From Acanthacorydalis orientalis (Eukaryota; Arthropoda; Insecta; Megaloptera; Corydalidae), in the NCBI GenBank assembly GCA_034766995.1, contig CM068322.1, positions 10,251,810 to 10,315,809 on the forward strand: a stretch of DNA of 64,000 nt, in the 5' to 3' direction. Below, piece by piece: positions 37,293 to 48,760 of the stretch. The number at the start of each line of letters is the position of its first letter. Position 1 is the first letter of the stretch. Both the position numbers and the translations under genes were made by a program. The notes beneath the pieces were generated by a model. The model was given only the letters and a program-made list of their open reading frames with translations. It was not told where the DNA came from and searched no databases.

Positions 37293-37996
37293 CCCTTTAT
37301 AATAAACTAAAATGTGTGAAGAAATGAAAAATATCAGTATAGCGACTTTAGGGTTATGATATACACAATTAATATGTACTTAAAATCGTGATTGTTTAAA
37401 AGTTGAAGTCATGTAGAGGGAACTTAGGTATAGTACGCAAACAATTTTCACAAATTAATTTTTCACTCATTCCACAAATTATAAAAAAATCTTACCCAAA
37501 AATGTTTAAAGATTATTTATCATTTTGTTTATTATATTTCGCTAGCGATGCCATTATTCTCAAACCGCTAAAGTAGAGATATATACTTTATGTTTAAATA
37601 CAATACTAATGTTTATCCCCACTCTATACATGATTTATATCGAATTCTAATATTGTAAGTTCGTGATAGAAATTAGTTGACCGGTCTGAGATATTGGACG
37701 GTTTGTATTTTATTACAATTCAGTGCATAATTTATCAAATATACGCTTTTACGCCGCTCGTCCTAGTGGGTTAACTGCCTATTTAAATTTTTGCGGTATA
37801 TGTATATCTGTTATATTTTGTACAACATAGCTTTGGGAACATTTAACAAACCGTTTAGTGAAGTCTATACAAGGGGAAATAGCAAGCGACTAATCATATT
37901 GCAGGATGTTTATCGCTTTATAAGGGTTCTAATCGCATTAAAAGTCATTTGAATTTTATAGTACTTTACCCATAATGCAAGGTGGTTTATAAAGGG
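37293..37996. mobile_element. piggyBac-type non-autonomous element
   Basis: TTAA at 37289-37292 and 37997-38000. The left end ccctttataataaac and the reverse complement of the right end ccctttataaaccacc share ccctttataa. No transposase is seen in the 704 bases. It includes a less AT-rich middle (about 37660-37790, with ttacgccgctcgtcctagtg). It could alternatively be two separate elements or chance ends, but TTAA plus CCCTTT on both sides is specific. Confidence 0.65.
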
Positions 37997-38200
37997 TTAA
38001 GATAAGAGGAAATCCTAGGATGTATAATATATTTCTTTTAAATTAGAATAAAAAATTATACTAAGCGGTACTTTTTATAAATATTTTAGCTATTTTTCAG
38101 TTTATTATTTCTTCGATGTGAAATTTTTTATTTACTAAGAATTAAATATTTAATTGATATAAAATCCAAACTCATATTTATGGAGTTACATAACGATCAG

Positions 38201-38202
38201 TG

Positions 38203-38273
<71 letters not shown>
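38201..38273. repeat. Compound (TA)n/(GA)n microsatellite
   Basis: About 50 bases of TA followed by about 22 bases of GA. Confidence 0.95.
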
Positions 38274-38862
38274 TTCAATAAATAAAAATAACCTTTTTTT
38301 ACAAATTATTTTCAATTATAGACATGTATAATGTTAAAGGTAATAAACAAATTAATAAATGAAATATGATTTTTTATTTGTTTTTGTTTGTCATATATTT
38401 GCTAATGATATTAATTCATTAGACTTAGTTTGTATTTTATATTGTTTCATTGAATATATATTTGTGATTATATTATGTATATATATATATATATATATAA
38501 ATTTAAAATTATAAAATACTATATAGACATTGAGACAAGATACACAAAACAATTAATTTTAAAATATGGGTAAATAGCTCAATTAGTAAATACTTTTACG
38601 TTTTTACATTCGTTTAAATAAAAACTTCTGCAAATTTAAATAATGGTATATCATTTATAAAAATCAATTCTAAAGATCTGCAAATTCAAGTTGTGTTTCG
38701 TTTTATTGGAAATTGACATTTAAGTAAATAGGGTTTAACGTTTTTTTTTAAATTATATTATTGTACATTTTTGTTTTTTTACTTATGCACATTTAAATGA
38801 CGATTCCATTATAATAAAGAACTAATGTAAAAAATATCTATTTTTCCAATTTAAGTTAATAG

Positions 38863-38899
<37 letters not shown>

Positions 38900-38908
38900 T
38901 ATACATAC

Positions 38909-38959
<51 letters not shown>
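38863..38959. repeat. Interrupted (TA)n microsatellite
   Basis: About 97 bases of TA with CA interruptions near the middle. Confidence 0.95.
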
Positions 38960-38961
<2 letters not shown>

Positions 38962-39479
38962 GAAAGAAAATATATACAACCAAATAAATAACAATAGAAA
39001 ACAATTTGCTTGGAATGTAATCCAATTTTACCTCAAGGTGTACATGTAATACATTGTCGGCCGATAGGGCATTGATACTAGTTTCTTGTTCTAAATGGCT
39101 GACTAAGCATTACTACTAGTTTATATTATCACAAATGTAACAACATAAGGGTAGAAGCATAGAACATCGGTTCAGCTTTAGATTTGAGTTCAAGTGGTTG
39201 GTAGATCAAAAGTACAGAGGGACGACAAAAGACATATTTGTATATTATTTTTTATCTATGACAAGAGAGAGTAGTTAATAACAAAGACTACTGTCACGAT
39301 ATGCCTGCCAGTCTTTGTATATTTAATTTTTAACCATTTGAATTTGAAAAAATCGATATTTCTACCTTATGTACAATCTCAGTGTTATTTTTTTCTAACT
39401 AAATATTTTTATTTATATTTATTGTCACTATGCTCAATATTTTGATGATGTTGTACGATTTCATTCTTCATATGGTTAC

Positions 39480-40020
39480 GTTCGAAGCTTTAAGTCAATA
39501 AGTTGTTTAGTATTGGTTTGACAGTTCACCGAAGTGAACACCTCAAGCATAGTTTTTAAAAATGAAGAAAGTGGAAATTCGTACCATGATTAATTTTTTT
39601 TGAAGGTTTAAATGCAACCAATATAAAAAAGGAGTACCATGTAAGGAGTAAGAAGTAATAGGTTTAAGTATTCCAGCTCACACATCAGTGGTTGCGATAG
39701 TTAAAATTAATGAATTAAAGTTCGAATTGCTTGCCCACATCCCATATTCGCTAAATTAAGCCTAAAACGACTTCTATCTCTTTCCTACCCTCAAAAAATG
39801 GCTTGCTGGAAAAATATTTGCAAACGACAATAAAGTCAGCAACGCTATAAACAGATATTTTGAAAATTTTGATAAGTCGGCCTATTAGTCTGGTATAACC
39901 GCTTTAGAACATCGCTGAGAAAAGTGTACAAGTTAAATGGAAATTATGTTGAGAAATAAATGAAAATCTATCTAAAAAAATGTTGTTTTCTTATTTAGGC
40001 CCGGAACTTTTTACCCTACC
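39480..40020 (+). mobile_element. Internally deleted mariner
   Basis: The transposase start MKKVEIRTMINFF at 39562 passes within about 90 bases to the last third: IPAHTSVVAIVKINELKFELL, then NDFYLFPTLKKWLAGKIFAN, AINRYFENFDKSAY and SGITALEHR. These match the mariner region after the second catalytic Asp to the C-terminus, and the third Asp is kept. The first two are lost with the deletion. The 3' end ggcccggaactttttaccct looks terminal, but a matching 5' terminal repeat was not found, so the left limit is approximate. Stops are present and the element is dead. Confidence 0.75.
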
Positions 40021-40615
40021 GTTGTTATATATATATCATGTGTAGAACTAACTTCTAATGTCATTAAAACTGCAGTTTTTTGTAAAGTTTTGGCATAAGT
40101 AAATTAATTTCTAAGATTTTCAAAAAACAGATGTTAACGGACCTACGATGCAAATAATAACAGAGAGGTAAAATTTTAAACAAAATATTTATGTGCAAAA
40201 TTAAACAAAGTTATGTTTTAGTTAACATAATTTACATAAATATTTAAAATATTGTTTCATTTATAAAAATTAGATCTCACTTCTAAAATATTACCAGAAT
40301 ATGTTAGATGTTAACTCGCAATTTATGTATATATATATATACGTTCAATTTAAATAAATTTTCTAATTAATTTAAAAAAAACTACTTTTACTAAAATATG
40401 AGAACTAGATCATAATTAATTTTCGGATATCGTAGAACATAAAATTAATAATGTTAAGAGCGTCGGATTTTATCTATTTTATGGTTGAAATAGTAATAAT
40501 CTTAAAAATTATATTGATCAATTAATTTTTTGAATATTTTACTTTTGAATAAAATCTAAATTTAAATGAATTTTCACTTTTTTGTAAAATAAATGAAATT
40601 AAAAATGTATCCTAC
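40021..40615 (-). other. Probable intron of the dipeptidase gene
   Basis: AT-rich DNA directly downstream (minus strand) of the donor at 40615-40614. No following exon is recognised here. Confidence 0.5.
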
Positions 40616-40941
40616 CTGTGCTGCAACGTGCCCTGCTTTTAATCTCGGCAAATCGGTGTGTGACCACGCACTATTCGACCATGGTGAAACGTTTCGAAGA
40701 TCTTCACCAAATCGAAAATCTTTCAGCTTGTTATGTAAAAACTTGCGTATGTTCCATGGCAAATCATTGTGACCATCAATCAATGGCACTTCTTGTAATA
40801 AACGAGACGCAAATTCCATTCTTTCTTCAAACGATGCTCCTGCACTGATTCTTAATGCGATTGGTACTCCTACACCCGCAGCAGCAGCTAGCAACAATAC
40901 TGTTATAATGATCCACCAGTGGCGAGTTGATAAATCAATTC
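40616..40941 (-). CDS. Exon of an M19 membrane dipeptidase
   Basis: This is the only confident host exon. An acceptor (ttgtttcag) precedes base 40941 and a donor (cag|gtagga) follows base 40616. The exon is 326 bases: two bases completing a split codon, then 108 codons. Residues of about 8-30 (WWIIITVLLLAAAAGVGVP) form a membrane anchor. ASFEERMEFASRLLQEVPLI then leads to DGHNDLPWNIRKF, where His-x-Asp is the first zinc-binding motif of renal dipeptidase-type (M19) enzymes. The exon ends SHTDLPRLKAGHVAAQ, the conserved stretch just before the FW motif of the next exon. The enzyme class hydrolyses dipeptides at the cell surface. The remaining metal ligands lie in exons not seen here. No matching upstream or downstream exon was recognised in the window, implying long introns. 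Confidence 0.92.
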
Positions 40942-42539
40942 CTGAAACAAGAAGTTTGTTTTGGTTTAATTTCGATTAAATTTCACTTCTTTTATAAATA
41001 TGAAGAATGTTTTATTTATGTTGAAAGTATTCAATTTTTAAACAGTATATTTTCAGAATTTTTAATATGAATTAACAGACTTTTTAAAAGTGAACTAAAA
41101 TAAAAAGAATAATATTTATTTTTGTACACATTCCATATTTTGTACACAATATGAAATGTACTATGGTATTTAGAATAATTAAGGTTATTTTAAGTTTTAT
41201 ATTTCATAATTTTAAAATAAAATGTTAACAAATGATTATTTTTCCTTTAATTTCTAATAAAATTATATATAGTTATAATTTAAGTCACTATTTAGCAGTT
41301 GGCATCTTTACAACACAATACTGACAATTATTTGGTATTTTACTAATTTTATAATCGTAATTATTTAATATACTAAAAACTACAAAAAAAGTTCTATATT
41401 ATTCTACTAAATAATTGAGTATTGTTCTCTTAGATGTGTTTGTATATATTTCGACAGTAATTCTATAATATTTAGAAAAAAAAATGCCTGAAAGTGATAT
41501 ACTTTTATATTTTTAGAAAGGAAAATGTGTCAAGTATAATAAATTAATTAATTTGTGAAAGAAAATACAGATAATATAGTTTTAGAATTTTAGCTAAATT
41601 GACTTTACTAAATAAATTATTTTGTCATCCCATAAACTACAAAAAATATTTTTCTATATCTCAGTGTTTCGAGAATGAAGGTGTTACCATCTAAATGTGA
41701 ATAATAAAAAACCAAGAATGATTAATAATCAATGATTGCATGTTTCTGATCAGAGAACTTTACTTGTGGTTTTCTAAATGATAAAATAATTAATTTGTGA
41801 AAACTTTAAAAAAATATTATAAACGTTTTAACAAATGTATTGCACAATATAGACAAGAATTTTTCAATTTTACGTTTTTTTCTTTTAAAATGCCCTAACT
41901 TGAAAAATATATAGTAGTAGTGTTGTGAAAACCACAATTGATTTCATGAAAAGTTTTTACATTCTGCGGAAATTGACGTTTGGATTGCCATTTCAAGCAA
42001 ATGTACAATTGATTCATTTTTTCTCAGGCTATAAATGCATAACACTGTGAGCAAAATTTATTCTCATTTATCTCTGTTAAATGACGATGAAATTTAAAAT
42101 ATAAGTTTTCCATATACAATAATAACAAACATAAAAATACAATAAGTATAAAAAATTATACATTTTCAATACATAATACGTGATAAAGTTATAGAAAAAA
42201 ATCTTCAAAATACGCATTCTTTTAAGAAAGAAAATGATCCCTCTATTCACCTCATCACCCTTTCATTCTTGTGCAATCTAATCGTTTTCTTTTGGGAAGA
42301 TAAGATGACAATGTTTTAAAAAACAATTAACAATTTTTTGTTGAAACGAAAAAGAAATATAAAATTACACCAGAAAAAAATAGCTAGAATATTATGTACA
42401 GTGATTGACTATAATGTGGAAGAATTCGATTGTGCTAAAGAAAAGGAAAAGTGGATTTAGTAATGTATTCTAAATACAGACCGTTCAAAAAAATGTAAAA
42501 ACATTTTATTAGTTAATAATTCTGTATTTTTTCTTTTTC
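40942..42539. other. Probable 5' intron of the dipeptidase gene
   Basis: AT-rich DNA upstream (minus strand) of the dipeptidase exon. A dispersed family 2 copy lies at 41640-41810. No exon is recognised. Confidence 0.45.
41640..41810 (+). repeat. Dispersed repeat family 2, copy
   Basis: Contains gaatgaaggtgttaccatct, then aatcaatgattgcatgtttc, tgatcagagaactttacttg and ataattaatttgtgaaaac, in family order. Confidence 0.45.
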
Positions 42540-43640
42540 AGTTCAAGTTGAATGTAATTATGGAAAATATCAGATATACATTTGAATAGAGGAAATTTGT
42601 GCTCACGGGAAATATCCAGACAGTTTCGAAGTGAATACAACATTGAACAACCAATGCGTTTTATAATTTTGTGTGGTAGATTTGAAGAAGATGGTACTGT
42701 GCAAAATGTACACAGAAAACTATCTGGAAGATCTAGCACATCCATGAGATTCTCAAGATTATAAAAATGTTGGAACTTTTCCTACATGCACAAAGGAAGT
42801 CTGTCCGACAAGCTGCTCGTGAAAGTAAAATACTCAAATGCAGTATGCATAACATTTCTGTGCACATGATGGAAAATTCTATTTTAAGATTAGTGATGAC
42901 TCTGAACGAAGATGATCCTGATTCAAGGGATGAATTTTGTGAGTGATAATTAATGAAAATCTGAAGAGGACATTTTGTTTGTCAATAAGATCGGATTAGA
43001 TTGAGGAGTAAACATTAAAGTCGAAAATACAATTAATCACCACAAATGTTCGTACTGTGCAACCGAGAATCCACTCGACATTACTGAAGATCAAACTATG
43101 ACTTTATCAGACATTACAGGGTGTGGTGTGGATTATCACACTCGGATTTAATTGGATAATTCTTTTTTGACGCAACTGTTACTCATACCATATACTTCAA
43201 CTTGCTTCAAGAATCAATCATTCCCAATCATTTACCCCATATCGTGAGCTTTTTGAGGATGTTGATCATTTTTTTCCAAGTAAATGGGGCATCTTTTCAT
43301 TTTCATCGCGATATTAGTGCTTATCTGAAAACGAATCTCAAACAGATGGATTGGATGGAACACAGTATTGAGTATGTTCCCGTTCTCTAGATCAAATACC
43401 AATTGTTTTGTATTTGAGAAACTACCCCAAAAATAAAGTTTATGCTATAAAATCATCAAATATCTCTGAATTACGGCAAGCTATTGAAGTATAATATGCA
43501 GTAATAACAACATATATCTTATTCTCTTAGGTGATGTATGCACTTCAGCTTTCCGACGATGTCAATAATGCCAGGGTAACAATGAAAGAAAATTGGAATA
43601 CTTATTTAGTTTTTAATCGTAAAATTATCAAATTAAATGT
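42540..43640 (+). pseudogene. Decayed IS630-like DDE transposase, second family
   Basis: Fragments in shifting frames follow the order of an arthropod IS630/Tc1-like transposase family: CSREISRQFRSEYNIEQPMR, RFEEDGTVQNVHRKLSGRSS, KSVRQAARESKI, LNEDDPDSRDEFCE, CSYCATENP, then FFFDATVTHTIYFNLLQESI. At 43265-43350 a frame reads FQVNGASFHFHRDISAYLKT, where the family has QQDGAPPHYHRDV, so the second catalytic Asp is Asn. The third acidic position reads Val (LDQIPIVLYL), and the C-terminal helix SSNISELRQAIEV follows. It is clearly different from the relic at 9647. Inverted ends were not identified. Dead. Confidence 0.75.
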
Positions 43641-43829
43641 ATCAAAATAAAACAGAGTTTATTAAAAAACGAAGTGCGTATATATTTTCTTTCACACAGT
43701 ATATATATAAAAATATTACACATCTATTCTAATTAAAAGGAGATGTATCTTTTATTAAAAGAAAGGTAATAAAGTAATACCTTTATATTTAACACAACTG
43801 AGGAGAGATATCTCAATCGGTTCATAAAA

Positions 43830-43834
<5 letters not shown>

Positions 43835-43913
<79 letters not shown>
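43835..43913. repeat. Compound (TA)n/(GA)n microsatellite
   Basis: About 40 bases of TA followed by about 38 bases of GA. Confidence 0.95.
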
Positions 43914-43916
<3 letters not shown>

Positions 43917-43980
43917 AAAATGTTTCATTTTTTTTGTAGATTTTATAACATTATTTGTTTATTTAATTTAATTAAACTTT

Positions 43981-43982
<2 letters not shown>

Positions 43983-44026
<44 letters not shown>

Positions 44027-44028
44027 AT
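43983..44028. repeat. Compound (TA)n/(TG)n microsatellite
   Basis: TA units followed by TG units. Confidence 0.95.
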
Positions 44029-44099
44029 ACCTCCTTATCTCTCATATCTGTCTATTCGCATTGTACAAATATAATTATTAATATTTATTCACATTTTAT

Positions 44100-44560
44100 A
44101 CCAAACAAAAAAATTTCGCTCAAGAACAAATACAATCACACGTGTTCACGAAAATAGCACAATAGCGGGAGCATTATTATGTCGGTGCGAGATAGTATAT
44201 ATTCGCCTGCTATTTTTTAATTAACACTGTTTTTGTTCGCGGAGCTTGTTGTTTTGCTCGCCACGTAGCAATTTACAGAAATGAGTAAGTATAATAACGA
44301 TGCCCATGGCAACCCGTTGCTACACCTCTCTGGAACCCCTAGTGCTTGTTATGGGATAGGTGTTTCGCGAAACAGACTTTATTATTCCGTTGTTCGGGTT
44401 CAATTTTCTTGCTGCGGGATATGATGCTTTTAACGCTCGCGTAAAGTAATTTCAGACTTTCTCGAATGCTGCATGATCGGTACTATCAATTTATAAATTT
44501 TCCAGGCTCGTATAATGTATGATTTTAAAATAAGAATGAGAATTGAGTTTTTTTTTATAC
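44100..44560. other. Moderate-GC island, candidate regulatory or UTR DNA
   Basis: Balanced composition with words such as ttgttcgcggagcttgttgt, gatgcccatggcaacccgtt and aggtgtttcgcgaaacagac (tttcgcgaaa is a palindrome). It lies about 3.5 kb upstream of the dipeptidase exon on the minus strand. A short minus frame beginning ATGGGCATCG ends after 23 codons. No transposon motif is present. A conserved enhancer or untranslated exon is plausible but unproven. Confidence 0.35.
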
Positions 44561-44956
44561 TTGTTATTAAACATCATATTTGCGAACATTTCGTTTTATG
44601 TACTTATTATATTTGTAATGCAAATTTATTAAGAAAACATATTAACAATTAATTGGGATTATATTAAATTGTTCTTTATGAAAAAAAAAAACCGTTTTAA
44701 AAGCACGAATTCAAGACGAAATTACCACAAGATTATCATATTTGCCAACATAATTATTTAAGATTTTCGCTTCTGTACACATGAATAAAAATATACTATA
44801 AGTAAATAATTTTTAAAAGTAAAAAAAATATAATTTAAGAAAATTATTTAAACTTTTTTAAATGAACTAGAAAAAAAATGAAAATAAATAATTAGTTAAT
44901 GCTGTTTATAAATAATATTCATTAAAGTAATTATTATCTATTGTTTATTTTTCACT

Positions 44957-44959
<3 letters not shown>

Positions 44960-45019
<60 letters not shown>

Positions 45020-45031
45020 GTGTGTGTGTGT
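44960..45031. repeat. (TA)n/(TATG)n/(TG)n microsatellite
   Basis: The array ends directly at the truncated mariner. Confidence 0.95.
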
Positions 45032-45529
45032 CTGATGAAAGAGCACTTTTCTGTGCGCCAATTTTGGCTGTTTTTGTTTCGGCTCTTCTTTCAAACTGTC
45101 CAATAATATTGCATAATAGACTTGTTATCGTTTTTCACTTCGTTAAGTAGTCGATAAGGATGACTCCTTGAGAATCTCAAAAGTCAATGATCATAACCTT
45201 CCGGGTGACAATACGGTCTTCGCCTTCTTCGGTGCACTTTCATCACTCGCTGACCACTGTTTTGACTGCTATTTCAACTCAGGTACGTAGTGACAGATCC
45301 ATATTTAATTCATGGTGTCGAATCGTCGCAAAAATATTTTCAATTTTTGCGGCAACTGCTACAATGTTCGCATCAAACAAATGTAGAACGTGAACAAAGG
45401 GTCGCTTCTGGTTAAAATTTCACGTGTACTAGTTTGAAAAGTGACACCTGATAGCCGTAATGTTATCAAATGAATGGTGGCGCCATATCATAGAAATTTA
45501 CCAAACTTATCAAACGACCCACGTATAGT
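45032..45529 (-). mobile_element. Mariner truncated at a microsatellite
   Basis: The minus strand starts with a terminal-type sequence (actatacgtgggtcgtttga) and a mariner leader. After loss of most of the N-terminal half it gives ENIFATIRHHE and, in another frame, IWICHYVPELK and QSKQWSASDESAPKKAKTVLSP. It then reads LLDSLKEEPKQKQPKLAHRKVLFHQ. This is the mariner segment from the first catalytic Asp (here MN-stop, so lost) up to the base just before the second Asp. There the sequence meets the TG array. The 3' third is absent. Confidence 0.8.
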
Positions 45530-45543
45530 TGGCTTTTGAAAAT

Positions 45544-45545
<2 letters not shown>

Positions 45546-45614
<69 letters not shown>

Positions 45615-45615
45615 T
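45546..45615. repeat. (TA)n microsatellite
   Basis: About 70 bases of TA beside the 5' end of the truncated mariner, so that element has TA arrays on both sides. Confidence 0.95.
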
Positions 45616-46053
45616 TAGTTTGAGAATTAATGTACAAATATTCTTACTATTTTTCGTCCTAATTAAACAGCATACAATAACTGACAGAAAAAAGACAATA
45701 CTGACAAAAGAAGTGGAAAAAATTGTATTGAAAACTAAAAAAGCTACCTAACGAATGGCAAGATTTAGAATCTTAAGAATAATTCACAGGCAATAAATAA
45801 TCTTGTTTTTTTTACTATGGGTTTATATTATAACAATCTATACTCAAATTAACCCAAATTAATTTTAGATTGGTGTCAGAAATATAATGTTTAATGTCAT
45901 GCAGAACATGCAATAGAAATTATGAGGAATTAATGTAATAATATATAATATTTTATTTTGTTTTATTTAGTTATTAGAAATAAATAGTAATTAGTAAATA
46001 TTTATAAATATTTGTTAGTTACACATAGTATAACATCACTGATGTACATATTA
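45616..46053. other. AT-rich intergenic DNA
   Basis: No feature is recognised. The 71-codon frame that covers the TA array and runs on to 45751 is array-driven. Confidence 0.5.
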
Positions 46054-47341
46054 TATTGGATCAGTGAAAAGTTCGTATACGATTCAATAGGTGGTGTTAA
46101 GAGTACCGCAAGGCAGCGCTCGTGATTGAAATGTATTGTTATATATCGTTTGCAAGGTGTGACAGTTACAGCTGTTATTAGAGCATCAGACGCATTTGTT
46201 TCGATTCGATTCGTGTGTAAAAAAATGTGTGAAAATGGGCAACGGAAAGATTCACTTTCATCACGTTATATTGTATGAGTTTTGGATACGAATAACTGTT
46301 GGCGCGGCAACAAAAAATATCCGAGAAGTTTATTTGGACCGTACACTATCACTTCAAAGTGTAAAAAAATGGTTTAACAAATTTCGACTTGGTGGTCTTA
46401 ACTTCGAAGTTCGAATGGCCTCTGGATGGCGTACTGAGATCATTGACGATGTTGTATGCCCTTTAGTTGACAATAACATACGAATTTCGATGGAAGAGGT
46501 TTCCGAGACACTTAATAGTGACATAGTGACATATCGACTGTACTTTGGCATTTAAAGAAGCTGGTGATCACGTTAAAGCTCGATGCGTGGGTGCCGTACA
46601 CGTTGTCTGAAAACAACAAGTTTGATCGCATCTCTTTGGAAGTTTCTTTGGCTGGACCCCTCAACATAGCCTTTTTCGGATTAGTTGGTGATTGGCGATG
46701 AGAAATGGATCCTGTACAACAACGTTCGATGCATACCAATGTCGAAACAAGCGAATGAAAGGGGAGAACTAGTCTTAAAAGCTGAATTGCATCCTAATAA
46801 AGGTGTTACTGTGTGTTTGGTGGCATTACAAAAGTGTTATTTATTTGAGCTGCTCGCACGAGAGGAAACGATTACTAAGGAGAAGTACAGTCAACAACTA
46901 ACCAAACGGAATGCAGTAATAAAAGAAAAGTGTCTGATTTTGACAAATCGCAAGGGGGTTACCTTCCACCACAACGCAAAATCACATACAATAAAACTGA
47001 CTACAAAAACTGAAGCAGTTGAAATGAGAAATCATGTCCCATCCACTGTATTCTTCGGACACTGCACCTTCGGAATATTATTTATTCTGATTGATACAGA
47101 ACATTTTAAACTGTGGAAAATTTGACATCGTGGAGGCAGTTATAAACCGCCTCACCGCCTTTTTTGCCGAAAAACCGCATAGATTTTACGAACGAGGAAT
47201 CCAACAGCTACCTGAGCATTGAAAAATGATGGCAAAAAACGATAGTAAATACATAATTGATTAATAAAAGCGTTTTCTGCGAAAAAGAATCACTTAAGTT
47301 TAAATTTAAAACCGTATACGAAATTTTGCAATAATCCAATA
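46054..47341 (+). mobile_element. Full-length mariner with 28-base terminal repeats
   Basis: The left end tattggatcagtgaaaag followed by ttcgtatacg, and the reverse complement of the right end tattggattattgcaaaa followed by tttcgtatacg, match along about 28 bases. TA flanks at 46052-46053 and 47342-47343 form the target duplication. The length of 1288 bases is canonical. It is the best preserved element in the window at the coding level. Confidence 0.92.
46235..47232 (+). pseudogene. Mariner transposase pseudogene with two long open parts
   Basis: The first open part (46235-46555) reads MGNGKIHFHHVILYEFWIRI, then AATKNIREVYLDRTLSLQSV and KKWFNKFRLGGLNFEVRMAS, the DNA-binding region. A frameshifted linker contains WVPYTLSENNKFDRI. 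The second open part (46685-47125) reads VIGDEKWILYNN with the first catalytic Asp, ELHPNKGVTVCLVALQK, and NRKGVTFHHNAKSHT, where the family has HHDNARPHT, so the second Asp is deleted. The third position, in a shifted frame, is Glu (SSDTAPSEYYLF). The C-terminus FFAEKPHRFYERGIQQLPEH follows near 47160-47220. The loss of an Asp and the frameshifts exclude activity, but decay is recent enough to leave frames of 107 and 146 codons. Confidence 0.88.
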
Positions 47342-48197
47342 TATGTTTATGATTGCAAAAAAGTATACAATTAAAAATATCAGAAAGCATTTAAAATTTT
47401 ATATTCTTTAATTGAACAGTATTGATGCAGTACTTAGTTCGAATCTGATTTTTTTATATTCAATAATAAATAATGAGTTATGAAAAGATCAAATTAATAG
47501 TGTCATCAGTGACATATTTACTTTATGTATATATATATATATATATAAACTTTCAACAAAAAAAGAGCTAACAAAGTTATTAATTTCTTTAATCTAGGCT
47601 GATTGTATTACAAAAATATAAATTAAGTACATAAAACCCCTTTATTTTTAGTTATTGAATAGAATTTTATTAAAAAAATAAGTTTTATTTTATTACCCGT
47701 GTATAATAATTAAAACTTTATTTATAAGTAAATTTCCTCAGAAAATAAAACTGAATATCTCAACTTTTCGAACATTAATATTTATAGAAAAAATCTTTTG
47801 TAAATATTGCTTTTTAACTTCTTGATTTACAGTGAAATTCTATATGTTTATTAGGTGGTTAAGTGCGGGTCGACAACTAAGGTTATTATCGCCTGTTGAA
47901 ATTCTTTACTTGTTAGAGACAGTTTATTTAATATATAGTTCCTAAAATGTTATGGATACTTGAAATTGAATGCAACCACAGTTTTCGCAGACATTTATCA
48001 ATCACTTGAATATCGGCGACTTTATAAAATTTAACCATTAGCACAGTGGAAAATAAAAATTCATAAGGTACAGTTAAAAGATATTTTGAGATAACAAACA
48101 GAAGTATCAATTACCTAAATCAAATGTACGTTATATTATAAACATTATACTTGAGAATTGTATTTATTACGGTGGGTTCTATTTTATTACAGTTCTC

Positions 48198-48247
<50 letters not shown>

Positions 48248-48439
48248 TTATGTGTTTATGTATAACGTATGATAATATTTAAGTTATATCACTATAATGA
48301 TCATAGTAGTAATGACGGTTTCACAGTTCTATTAATTATAAAGCTACGTGTGTTCTTGAAAATTACAAATTTATATTAGCATTTCTGGAGAAAACACCTT
48401 ATAATAAAATTTAGCGAACGGTTAAAACGTTTCATTATA
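47342..48439. other. AT-rich intergenic DNA
   Basis: Short TA arrays lie at 47526-47546 and 48202-48243. No gene is seen. Confidence 0.5.
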
Positions 48440-48760
48440 TTGTAGAACGGACTAAGCCATAACTCATTGTGAAGCTAATGTGCACTCTCAAGTAGAGACA
48501 CGATAGTATTTCTTCCCGCTTTTATGTGCGAGTTTGCTGCCATGCTGCTTGTGATAAATATCATCCACGCGACTAATGTCTTTCCCGCAACGATATTTAA
48601 ATAATTATTTTGTCAATATTTTAGATTATCGGCGCTGTTAATTTATTTCTGTGCAAATATGAAACCGTATTTGATATCGTTTGCTGACAAAGTAGACGTG
48701 GTTGTTGTTTCAGCTGACTTTTAGTGTCTAAATAAATGTGTATTTATAAGACAACTGTAT
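48440..48760. other. Moderate-GC island, candidate conserved non-coding DNA
   Basis: Contains cccgcttttatgtgcgagtt, gctgccatgctgcttgtgat and cccgcaacgatatttaaata. There is no open frame of note and no transposon motif. It has the composition of an enhancer-type conserved element. Confidence 0.35.

Larger units (their letters stand above)
38001..39479. other. AT-rich intergenic DNA with TA arrays
   Basis: Three arrays lie here (38201-38273, about 38477-38499 and 38863-38959). No gene is seen. Confidence 0.5.
43641..45031. other. Intergenic or intronic DNA with arrays and a GC island
   Basis: TA/GA and TA/TG arrays lie at 43835-43913, 43983-44028 and 44960-45031. A moderate-GC island at 44100-44560 is listed separately. 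Confidence 0.5.

Noticed and set aside
46354..46739. Minus-strand open frames of 65 and 75 codons
   Set aside because: Antisense shadows of the mariner transposase on the plus strand.
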